32,490 nt of DNA. Source: CAISGS01 sp044346445. Its GTDB lineage: Bacteria; Pseudomonadota; Alphaproteobacteria; Caulobacterales; Caulobacteraceae. The stretch spans positions 1-32,490 of the forward strand of contig JBIIZD010000015.1 of the NCBI GenBank assembly GCA_044346445.1. Direction: 5' to 3'. Position numbers and translations under genes: made by a program. Positions within the stretch are counted from its first letter, which is position 1. Every line of letters begins with the position of its first letter. The notes under the pieces are model-generated. The model was not told the origin of the DNA and did not search any database. It saw only the letters and a list, made by a program, of their open reading frames with translations. Shown piece after piece: positions 23,525 to 30,333 of the stretch.

Positions 23525-25007
23525 ACCCGCCCGCGATGCGGCGGTCATTGATATTGGGTCCAATTCTGTCCGTCTGGTGATTTATCGCCTTGAAGGCCGG
23601 GCCATCTGGACTGTGTTTAACGAAAAAGTCCTGGCCGGCCTTGGCCGCGACCTCTTGACCACAGGCACCCTAGCCCCCGACGGCGTTACCGCCAGCCTCG
23701 CGGCCATTCGCCGGTTCCGCGCCGTGCTTGATGCTGCATCGCTCACCTCGGTGTTTGTTACCGCGACCGCCGCTGTGCGCGAAGCCAAGGACGGGCCAGA
23801 CTTTGTGCAACGGGTCAAACAGGAAACCGGTTTTCGTGTCCGGGTATTGAGCGGCACAGAAGAAGCGCGCTATTCGGCCCTCGGCGTGCTGGCCGGTGCG
23901 CCCGATAGCTGCGGCGTCGTCGGTGATCTTGGCGGCTCCAGCCTGGAACTGACCACGATCGACCATGGCAAGGTCGGGTTCGGTATAACCCTGCCGCTTG
24001 GCCCGTTTTCGCTTGGCGCACCCGCCGCCTTTGACCCGATTTCTGTGCATGACAAGGTCGAGCGCCAACTCGACAAGGTCGATATAGCTCCATTTGTGAC
24101 GACCCATTTTCACGCCGTTGGTGGGGCCTGGCGCAATCTGGCCCTGCTACAGATGCGAATGACGGACTATCCCTTGCGTATTGTCCACCAGTACACAATC
24201 GGCGCAGCAGAAGCCCGCGAGGCGGCAAGACTGGTGGCGCGCCAATCGCGCGGATCACTGGAACGGATCGAGGGCATGTCGCGCAAGCGGCTGGAGACCT
24301 TGCCCTATGCCGCCACAGTGCTGGATAGCCTGATCACGCGGCTTGGCATGGAGCAGATCACCCTATCGGCCTATGGCCTGCGTGAAGGCCTTTTGCTGGA
24401 GGCCATGCCAGAGGCCTATCGCGGCCTTGACCCGCTGATTGAGGGTTGCGCCGCCCTTGGGGCACGCCAAGGCGTGGCAGAAGATCTGGGCGCGGCGCTG
24501 GAGGACTGGCTTTTTGCCGGGTTTGACGCCCTGCCCTCGCCGTTCCGACCGGGGCGTGAGCGCGTTTTAAGGGCTGCGGCCTGCCGTCTTGCCGATCTGG
24601 GCGCTCGGCTTCACCCTGACCATCGCGCTGATCTGGTATTTGAGCAGGTCTTGCGCGCGCCCATATCGGGCATGAACCATACTGAACGCGCCTTCCTGGC
24701 CCTGACCGCCTTTTCGCGCCATGCGCCCATGGCCTCGGCCCCAGACGAGATCGTGCTGACCAAGGTGCTCAATGAAGATCAGCACAGGCGCGCGCGGGCA
24801 CTTGGCGCAGCCATGCGGCTTGGCTGTGACCTGTCGGGCCGCAGCCCGGCCCTCTTGAGCGCCGCCACCTTGTCGATCACCGATACTGAAGTCGTATTGA
24901 CCGCAAAGGCGGCATCAGCGGACCTCTTGCTTGGCGAACAGACCAGCAAACGCGCCGGCGCCCTGGCGCAAATCCTGCACAAGGGTCTTGATATTCGCGC
25001 CGCCTAA
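23505..25007 (+). CDS. ppx: Exopolyphosphatase / guanosine pentaphosphatase family protein
   Basis: This enzyme removes terminal phosphate from polyphosphate and may also hydrolyse pppGpp. The N-terminal actin-like ATPase fold shows AAVIDIGSNSVRLVIY, the FVTATAAVREAKDGPDF region with conserved Arg and Glu, SGTEEARYSALGV, and GDLGGSSLEL. The C-terminal third (about 300-500) is helical and HD-like. The ATG at 23505 gives 500 residues and overlaps ppk by 20 bases, so the two are translationally coupled. A GTG at 23466 would add 13 residues. The stop overlaps the rnd stop on the other strand by three bases. The ppx and gppA activities cannot be separated by sequence here. Confidence 0.93.
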   Translation: MWVRAARPARDAAVIDIGSNSVRLVIYRLEGRAIWTVFNEKVLAGLGRDLLTTGTLAPDGVTASLAAIRRFRAVLDAASLTSVFVTATAAVREAKDGPDFVQRVKQETGFRVRVLSGTEEARYSALGVLAGAPDSCGVVGDLGGSSLELTTIDHGKVGFGITLPLGPFSLGAPAAFDPISVHDKVERQLDKVDIAPFVTTHFHAVGGAWRNLALLQMRMTDYPLRIVHQYTIGAAEAREAARLVARQSRGSLERIEGMSRKRLETLPYAATVLDSLITRLGMEQITLSAYGLREGLLLEAMPEAYRGLDPLIEGCAALGARQGVAEDLGAALEDWLFAGFDALPSPFRPGRERVLRAAACRLADLGARLHPDHRADLVFEQVLRAPISGMNHTERAFLALTAFSRHAPMASAPDEIVLTKVLNEDQHRRARALGAAMRLGCDLSGRSPALLSAATLSITDTEVVLTAKAASADLLLGEQTSKRAGALAQILHKGLDIRAA

Positions 25008-26170
25008 GCCTTGGCGGCGCGCCTGACCTCGACCACGCGCACGCGGGTGCCATCCAGCACCAGGGCCAATTCACCATGCTTGAGCTTTAGGGCGTCAGCC
25101 CCAAACGCATCGCGCCGCCAGCCAGTCAGGGCAGGCGTGAGGGCATTATCGTCATTGGCGATCTTTTCCAGATCCGAAACCGTGGCAATCAGTTTTGAGG
25201 CTACGCCGGCATCCTCGGCCCTGGCCTTGAGCAAGACCTTGAGCAGTTCGACAACGGCTCCGGCAGCAGGCGATGGCGGCGGGCCACTGCGATCAATCAC
25301 AGGCGCATAGCCCTCGGGCGCAGTCATGCCCTTCTTGATCGCGGCCAATAGGTCTGGGCCATAGCGCGAACCCGCAAAGCCCTTGGGCACGGACCTAAGC
25401 CGGTTCAGACCATCGGCATCCACCGGCAATTGGGTGGCCACCTCATCAATCGCATCGTCTTTCAGGATCCGGCTGCGCGGCTGATCGCGCTGCTGGGCTG
25501 TTAGTTCACGCCAAGCGGCCACCGCGCGAAACACGGCCATATACTTGGCCGTAGGCTTGCGCGGCTTTAACCGCCGCCAAGCCTTTTCAGGATCGACATC
25601 ATAGAGGGCAGGATCAATCTGGGCCGCCATTTCCTCGGCCACCCAGGCCAGACGCCCCTGACTTTCGAGCCTTGCCTTCAGATCGGGAAACAGCTTTGCC
25701 AAATGGGTGACATCGGCCAGGGCATAGTCGAGTTGCGCCTCGCTCAAGGGGCGGCGGCTCCAGTCGGTAAAGCGGCTAGACTTGTCAATATCGATACGCA
25801 GCATGTGCCGGACCAGCGCATCATAGGCGATCTGTTCGCCAAGGCCTGCGGCCATGCCCGCAATCTGGGTATCGAACAGGGGCCGTGGCATACAGCCAAG
25901 ATTGAAGAAGATTTCGACATCCTGCCTTGCGGCGTGAAACACCTTTTCGATTCGCTCATCGGCGAGAATCGCTAAGAAACTGGACAGGTCGATCCCCTCG
26001 GCCAGCGGGTCGATCACCGCACTGTGCTCAGAAGTCGCGGCCTGTATCAGGCAAAGCTTTGGCCAATAGGTGGTTTCGCGCATAAACTCCGTATCAACGG
26101 CCAAAAATGGCGCATTGGCGATACGGGCGCAAAAGGCTTGCAGTTCGGCAGTGGTGGTTATCGGCGTCAT
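25004..26170 (-). CDS. rnd: Ribonuclease D
   Basis: RNase D is a 3'-5' exoribonuclease that trims tRNA and other small RNA 3' ends (388 residues). The DEDDy catalytic residues are visible: Asp26 and Glu28 in LAVDTEFMRET, an Asp in FHAARQDVEIFF, and the Tyr and Asp in LDYALADVTHLAKLF. HRDC-type domains occupy the C-terminal half (about 200-380). No Shine-Dalgarno sequence precedes the ATG, and a promoter-like element abuts it, so the mRNA may be leaderless. It is convergent with ppx and divergent from purM. Confidence 0.95.
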   Translation of the reverse strand: MTPITTTAELQAFCARIANAPFLAVDTEFMRETTYWPKLCLIQAATSEHSAVIDPLAEGIDLSSFLAILADERIEKVFHAARQDVEIFFNLGCMPRPLFDTQIAGMAAGLGEQIAYDALVRHMLRIDIDKSSRFTDWSRRPLSEAQLDYALADVTHLAKLFPDLKARLESQGRLAWVAEEMAAQIDPALYDVDPEKAWRRLKPRKPTAKYMAVFRAVAAWRELTAQQRDQPRSRILKDDAIDEVATQLPVDADGLNRLRSVPKGFAGSRYGPDLLAAIKKGMTAPEGYAPVIDRSGPPPSPAAGAVVELLKVLLKARAEDAGVASKLIATVSDLEKIANDDNALTPALTGWRRDAFGADALKLKHGELALVLDGTRVRVVEVRRAAKA

Positions 26171-26176
26171 CGGTTA

Positions 26177-26207
26177 GCTATAGCGCGCACCAGTGCCTGT
26201 GGCGCAA
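26177..26207 (-). promoter_or_regulatory. Candidate promoter placing the rnd start site at its ATG
   Basis: On the minus strand TTGCGC (plus 26202-26207) and TATAGC (plus 26177-26182) are 19 bases apart, and the rnd ATG begins six bases after the -10 box. The core GCTATAGC (26177-26184) is a palindrome and resembles the Caulobacter -10 consensus, so it might also serve purM. The spacing is longer than ideal. Confidence 0.35.
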
Positions 26208-26271
26208 GCCCGGCGAACGATTTTGCATGTTTTTTTCCGTCTTCGGACAGCCGATAGGATCAAATAGACCC

Positions 26272-27297
26272 ATGAGCGAACAGTCAAACGGCCTCACCTA
26301 TGCCCAGGCAGGCGTGGATATTGATGCCGGAACCGCCCTTGTGGAGGCCATCAAGCCCTTGGCCAAGGCCACGCGCCGCCCGGGGGCCGATGCGGCGCTC
26401 GGTGGATTCGGTGCCCTGTTCGACCTCAAGGCCGCTGGATTTATTGATCCCCTGCTGGTCTCAACAACGGACGGTGTCGGCACCAAGCTCAAGATCGCGA
26501 TTGAAACCGGGCGGCACGATACGGTCGGGATTGATCTGGTCGCCATGTGCGTCAATGATCTGTTAGCTCAAGGCGCTGAGCCCTTGATGTTTCTAGACTA
26601 TTTCGCCACAGGCAAGCTGGATGTGGCCTCAGCAACCGCTGTGGTCGCCGGTATTGCCGAGGGCTGTAAACAGGCGGGGGCGGCCCTGGTCGGCGGCGAG
26701 ACGGCGGAAATGCCAGGCATGTATGCGGGCGGTGATTATGACCTGGCTGGGTTCTCGATTGGCGCGGTCGAGCGCGGCGCGGTGCTGCCAAGGCTGGATG
26801 ACCAAAAGGCCGGTGACATACTGATTGGGATCGGCTCGGACGGTCCCCACTCCAATGGCTATTCGCTGGTGCGCCGCGTAGTCGAGCGTTCAGGGCTGGG
26901 CTGGAACGATGCCGCCCCCTTTGCGCCGGCCAAGACGCTTGGTGAAGCCCTGATGGCCCCAACCCGAATCTATGTGAAGAGCGTTCTGCCCTTGATCAAG
27001 GCAGGTCTGATCAAGGGCGGCGCGCATATTACCGGCGGCGGCCTGATCGAAAACCCGCCCCGCGCCATTGCCGAGGGGCTGGAGCCGCGCATGGACTGGC
27101 AGGCCTGGCCCCTGCCGCCTGTCTTTGCCTGGCTGCAATCGGTGGGCAATGTTGCGGATCACGAACTGCGGCGCACTTTTAACTGCGGCATTGGCTTTAT
27201 GCTGATTGTCGCGCCCAATGATGCCCAGGCGGTGTTGGCGGCCCTGCTGAATGCCGGTGAGAATGCGTTTATCTGCGGCGAGCTTGCCAGCGCATGA
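26272..27297 (+). CDS. purM: Phosphoribosylformylglycinamidine cyclo-ligase (AIR synthetase)
   Basis: PurM makes aminoimidazole ribonucleotide from FGAM using ATP, in purine biosynthesis. The ATG at 26272 gives 341 residues starting MSEQSNGLTYAQAGVDIDAG, the expected N-terminus. The upstream open frame from 26107 is not part of the protein. The conserved DGVGTKLKIA, GGETAEMPGMY, IGIGSDGPHSNGYSLVR and HITGGGLIENPPR segments are all present. It overlaps purN by four bases (ATGA), indicating translational coupling. Confidence 0.97.
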   Translation: MSEQSNGLTYAQAGVDIDAGTALVEAIKPLAKATRRPGADAALGGFGALFDLKAAGFIDPLLVSTTDGVGTKLKIAIETGRHDTVGIDLVAMCVNDLLAQGAEPLMFLDYFATGKLDVASATAVVAGIAEGCKQAGAALVGGETAEMPGMYAGGDYDLAGFSIGAVERGAVLPRLDDQKAGDILIGIGSDGPHSNGYSLVRRVVERSGLGWNDAAPFAPAKTLGEALMAPTRIYVKSVLPLIKAGLIKGGAHITGGGLIENPPRAIAEGLEPRMDWQAWPLPPVFAWLQSVGNVADHELRRTFNCGIGFMLIVAPNDAQAVLAALLNAGENAFICGELASA

Positions 27298-27884
27298 GCA
27301 AGGCCAAGGTCGCGATCTTGATCTCGGGCCGGGGCTCCAACATGGCCGCCCTGATCGCGGCGGCAAGGGCGCCTGACTATCCAGCCCAAATTGTGCTGGT
27401 TATCGCCAATCTGGCCGATGCAGGCGGTCTGGCGCTTGCAGCGGCCCAAGGCATTGAAACCGCCGTGATCGAACATGCGCCATTTGGCAAGGACAGGCTG
27501 GCGCATGAGCGCATGATCGATGCCCGGCTTCGCCAAGCCGATGTCCAGATCGTGGCGCTGGCGGGCTATATGCGGGTCTTGACGTCGTTTCTGGTCGAGG
27601 CCTGGGCCGGGCGTATGATCAATATCCACCCTAGCCTGCTGCCGGCCCTGCCCGGCCTGCACACCCATCAGCGCGCCCTTGAGGCGGGCCTGACCAAGCA
27701 TGGCTGCACCGTGCATCTGGTCACAAGCGGTGTTGATGAAGGCCCCATACTGGGCCAGATCGCGGTCGATATCCTGCCCGGCGATACTGAGGCCAGCCTC
27801 AGCGCCCGCGTCCTGGAGCAGGAACACACGCTTTATGCCCGCTGCCTTGCCGATCTGGCCAAGGCCGTAGCGCAACAGCCATAG
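27294..27884 (+). CDS. purN: Phosphoribosylglycinamide formyltransferase
   Basis: PurN transfers a formyl group from 10-formyltetrahydrofolate to GAR in purine biosynthesis (196 residues). The N-terminal VAILISGRGSNMAALI holds the phosphate-binding loop. The catalytic Asn and His are in INIHPSLLPALPGLHTHQRAL, and the Asp in VTSGVDEGPILGQ. It is the second gene of the purMN pair and is convergent with rplA. Confidence 0.97.
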   Translation: MSKAKVAILISGRGSNMAALIAAARAPDYPAQIVLVIANLADAGGLALAAAQGIETAVIEHAPFGKDRLAHERMIDARLRQADVQIVALAGYMRVLTSFLVEAWAGRMINIHPSLLPALPGLHTHQRALEAGLTKHGCTVHLVTSGVDEGPILGQIAVDILPGDTEASLSARVLEQEHTLYARCLADLAKAVAQQP

Positions 27885-27886
27885 GG

Positions 27887-27922
27887 CATAACAAAACAGG
27901 CGGCCCCGCCTGGGGCCGCCTG
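27887..27922 (-). terminator. Intrinsic terminator of the secE-nusG-rplK-rplA transcript
   Basis: CAGGCGGCCCC (27897-27907) pairs perfectly with GGGGCCGCCTG (27912-27922) around a four-base loop. On the minus strand the stem is followed directly by TTTTGTTA, a U-tract. It lies 33 bases after the rplA stop. In the plus direction (purN) there is no U-tract, so it is best read as a terminator of the ribosomal protein unit. Confidence 0.8.
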
Positions 27923-27955
27923 GTGTTCAGTTCCGGTCGGGAACCAAGATCGCTT

Positions 27956-28645
27956 TTAGGCCGAAATGCTGGCCGTATCGACACGCAGGCCAGGGCCCAT
28001 GGTCGAGGAGAGCGAGACCTTCTTGATATAAATGCCCTTGGCACCGGCTGGCTTGGAGCGGTTCAGCGCCTCAACCAGGGCCTTGATATTGACCATCAGG
28101 GCATCGTCCGTAAACGAGACCTTGCCAACGCCAACATGAACGATACCGGCCTTTTCAACGCGGAACTCGACCGCGCCGCCCTTGGCGTCCTTGACGGCTT
28201 GACCAACATTTGGCGTCACGGTACCGACCTTTGGATTAGGCATCAGGCCGCGCGGACCAAGCACCTTACCCAAACGCCCGACCAGGGCCATCATGTCCGG
28301 CGTTGCAATGACCCGGTCAAAGTCCATAAATCCGCCCTGGATACGCTCCAGCAGGTCTTCAGCACCGACCACATCAGCGCCAGCCGCCAGGGCTTCAGCG
28401 GCCTTGGCATCCTTGGCAAACACGGCAACGCGAACATCGCGGCCCGTGCCTGACGGCAGATTGACCACGCCGCGGACCTGTTGGTCAGCATGGCGAGGAT
28501 CGACGCCCAGATTGACCGAAACCTCAACGGTTTCATCAAACTTGGCCTTGGCATTGGACTTTACCGTAGCAACGGCTTCAGGCAGGGCATAGGCCTTGTC
28601 GGCATCAATATCCCAGGCCTTGATACGTTTTGCGAGCTTGCTCAT
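27956..28645 (-). CDS. rplA: 50S ribosomal protein L1
   Basis: L1 binds the 23S rRNA L1 stalk and helps release of deacylated tRNA; it commonly represses its own operon. The protein has 229 residues, normal length. It shows the N-terminal KLAKRIKAWDIDADKAYAL, FDETVEVSVNLGVDPRHADQQVRG, and the RNA-binding segment LGPRGLMPNPKVGTV. It starts three bases after rplK and is followed by a terminator rather than by rplJL. Confidence 0.98.
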   Translation of the reverse strand: MSKLAKRIKAWDIDADKAYALPEAVATVKSNAKAKFDETVEVSVNLGVDPRHADQQVRGVVNLPSGTGRDVRVAVFAKDAKAAEALAAGADVVGAEDLLERIQGGFMDFDRVIATPDMMALVGRLGKVLGPRGLMPNPKVGTVTPNVGQAVKDAKGGAVEFRVEKAGIVHVGVGKVSFTDDALMVNIKALVEALNRSKPAGAKGIYIKKVSLSSTMGPGLRVDTASISA

Positions 28646-28648
28646 GAT

Positions 28649-29080
28649 CTAGCCCTCCACCACTTTCAAGCCCATAGCGCGGGCAGAGCCTTCGATAATG
28701 CGGGTAGCGGCCGCAATATCATTGGCATTGAGGTCCTTCATCTTCCGTTCGGCGATTTCGCGACACTGGGTCACGGTCACCTGACCGACGACTTCGCGGC
28801 CGGTCTTGGCCGAGCCGGACTTCAGACCAGCCGCCGCCTTCAAGAAGAAGGTCGCAGGCGGGGTCTTGGTCACAAACGTGAAGGACTTGTCTTGATAGAC
28901 CGTGATCACGGTCGGCAGGGGCGTACCCTTTTCCACGTTTTCCGTACGGGCGTTAAATTCTTTACAAAAGCCCATAATATTGACGCCACGTTGACCGAGC
29001 GCCGGGCCGATTGGGGGTGAAGGCGTAGCAGAGCCCGCCTTCACCTGGAGCTTGATATAGCCCAGGATCTTTTTAGCCAT
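28649..29080 (-). CDS. rplK: 50S ribosomal protein L11
   Basis: L11 forms part of the GTPase-associated centre and is needed for RelA activation (143 residues). The N-terminal domain shows LGYIKLQVKAGSATPSPPIGPALGQRGVNIMGFCKEFNA, with the conserved proline-rich hinge, and the C-terminal RNA-binding domain follows with TREVVGQVTVTQCREIAE-like helices. A hairpin-containing leader of 123 bases separates it from nusG. Confidence 0.98.
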   Translation of the reverse strand: MAKKILGYIKLQVKAGSATPSPPIGPALGQRGVNIMGFCKEFNARTENVEKGTPLPTVITVYQDKSFTFVTKTPPATFFLKAAAGLKSGSAKTGREVVGQVTVTQCREIAERKMKDLNANDIAAATRIIEGSARAMGLKVVEG

Positions 29081-29126
29081 CTTATCCTCTCATGGGGCCT
29101 GGACCATCCAGACCCAACTGTTAGAG

Positions 29127-29164
29127 CCGTGGTGCGGGGTTTCGGTGGCGTCCCCCTCCCACGG
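29127..29164 (-). promoter_or_regulatory. Stem-loop in the rplK leader, possible L1 autoregulatory site
   Basis: CCGTGG (29127-29132) pairs with CCACGG (29159-29164). An inner GGGG/CCCC stem is separated from the outer stem by a small internal loop. It lies 47 bases before the rplK ATG in the minus-strand transcript. L1 represses rplKA in other bacteria by binding a leader structure that mimics its rRNA site. I could not confirm the exact L1 motif, so the role is inferred from position. Confidence 0.35.
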
Positions 29165-29203
29165 ATTTACTGGCAACCGCCTTGCGGCGATGCGCAGCGG
29201 TAT

Positions 29204-29773
29204 CTACCCGGCCTTTTCGACCTGGGCAAATTCGAGTTCGACAGGTGTTGCGCGTCCAAAGATCGACACAGTCACGCGCAGACGCGCGCGCTCCTCGTCA
29301 ACCTGCTCAACAGAGCCGCTAAAGCTGGCAAAGGGACCGTCCGTAACCCGGACGGTTTCGCCGATCTCGAAGGTGATGGCGGGCTTTGGCCGCTCTACGC
29401 CCTCTTCGATCGCGCCGATAATCCGGGCCACTTCACGCTCACTGACCGGCATGGGCTTTGAGCCCGCGCCAAGAAATCCGGTGACCTTTGGCGTGTTTTT
29501 GACCAGGTGGAAGGCCTCGTCAGACAGGTCCATCTTGACCAGCACATAGCCGGGGAAGAATTTGCGCTCGGCATTGATCTTGCGACCACGGCGGATCTCG
29601 ATCACATCCTCGGTCGGGACCAGGATTTCGGAAAAGCACTCTTCCAGGCCCTGGTTCTTGGCCTGATCACGGATAGAATCGGCCACCTTCTTCTCGAAAT
29701 TCGAGTAGGCGTGGACAATATACCACTTGTGCTTGGGATTTGAGGCCTGGGCCTCGGCAGGGTGCGCGGTCAT
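29204..29773 (-). CDS. nusG: Transcription termination/antitermination protein NusG
   Basis: NusG binds RNA polymerase and couples it to Rho or the ribosome. The ATG at 29773 gives 189 residues. The NGN domain starts at HKWYIVHAYSNFEKKVADSI and includes KFFPGYVLVKMDL. The C-terminal KOW domain shows GETVRVTDGPFASFSGSVEQV. It begins four bases after the secE stop; an earlier in-frame start at 29821 would overlap secE. An 11-residue variable N-terminal extension precedes the NGN domain. Confidence 0.97.
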   Translation of the reverse strand: MTAHPAEAQASNPKHKWYIVHAYSNFEKKVADSIRDQAKNQGLEECFSEILVPTEDVIEIRRGRKINAERKFFPGYVLVKMDLSDEAFHLVKNTPKVTGFLGAGSKPMPVSEREVARIIGAIEEGVERPKPAITFEIGETVRVTDGPFASFSGSVEQVDEERARLRVTVSIFGRATPVELEFAQVEKAG

Positions 29774-29777
29774 GGGT

Positions 29778-30086
29778 TCAGGATCCAAGCGTGCTGAGCT
29801 TGAGGATCTGGTTGATGCCAAAGCTCAAGGCCAGATCGACAACAAAGAAAAATACAGCCGTCAAGACCACCATGATCATGACCATGACTGAGGTGATCCA
29901 GGTCTCGTTGCGCGATGTCCAGGTAATCTTGCGCGCCTCGGCGCGGACCTCGCGGAGGAACTGGAGCGGATTAAACGGCTTTTTGGGCGCAGGGCCGGCA
30001 ACCGTTGCGCCGCCGTCAGCCTTTTGAACAGCCTTGACCACGCGCCCCTTGGACGCTGGCGATACGGTGGCAGATGACTTGGCCAT
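29778..30086 (-). CDS. secE: Preprotein translocase subunit SecE
   Basis: SecE is the clamp subunit of the SecYEG channel. With the ATG at 30086 the protein has 102 residues. A Lys/Ala-rich cytoplasmic N-terminus (1-45) is followed by the conserved amphipathic segment PLQFLREVRAEARKITWTSR and one transmembrane helix (about 72-95). It is the single-helix form common outside Enterobacteria. It lies between tRNA-Trp and nusG, the usual bacterial order. Confidence 0.95.
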   Translation of the reverse strand: MAKSSATVSPASKGRVVKAVQKADGGATVAGPAPKKPFNPLQFLREVRAEARKITWTSRNETWITSVMVMIMVVLTAVFFFVVDLALSFGINQILKLSTLGS

Positions 30087-30170
30087 GGATCGGCTCACAA
30101 CTGTTTCAAACGGTTGACGGACCAGACCGAACGCAAACCTTTGCGCACGATACTGGCCACGCCAGAAGGG

Positions 30171-30246
30171 TGGCAGGAGTGGGGGGACTCGAACCCACGA
30201 CTTTCGGTTTTGGAGACCGACGCTCTACCAGCTGAGCTACACTCCT
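30171..30246 (-). tRNA. trnW: tRNA-Trp (anticodon CCA)
   Basis: The minus strand folds into a complete cloverleaf of 76 bases including the encoded CCA (plus 30171-30173) and discriminator G. The acceptor AGGAGTG pairs with CACTCCT, the D-stem is GCTC/GAGC, and the anticodon stem TCGGT/ACCGA encloses CTCCAAA, giving anticodon CCA. The T-stem GTGGG/CCCCC has one U-C mismatch at its second pair. The position directly before secE is the conserved site for this tRNA. Confidence 0.96.
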
Positions 30247-30249
30247 ATA

Positions 30250-30271
30250 GACAAGGGCCTAGACCCTTGTC
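30250..30271 (-). terminator. Perfect hairpin between alaS and tRNA-Trp
   Basis: GACAAGGG (30250-30257) pairs with CCCTTGTC (30264-30271) around a six-base loop. It lies downstream of alaS and ends three bases before the 5' end of mature tRNA-Trp. It has no U-tract. It may be an alaS 3'-end structure or shape 5' processing of the tRNA precursor. Confidence 0.4.
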
Positions 30272-30333
30272 AGAGCCGAGCGGTGTATCAGTACCGACCC
30301 ATAAGGGCAAGGCCTGAGCTTGCGCTATCGGCC

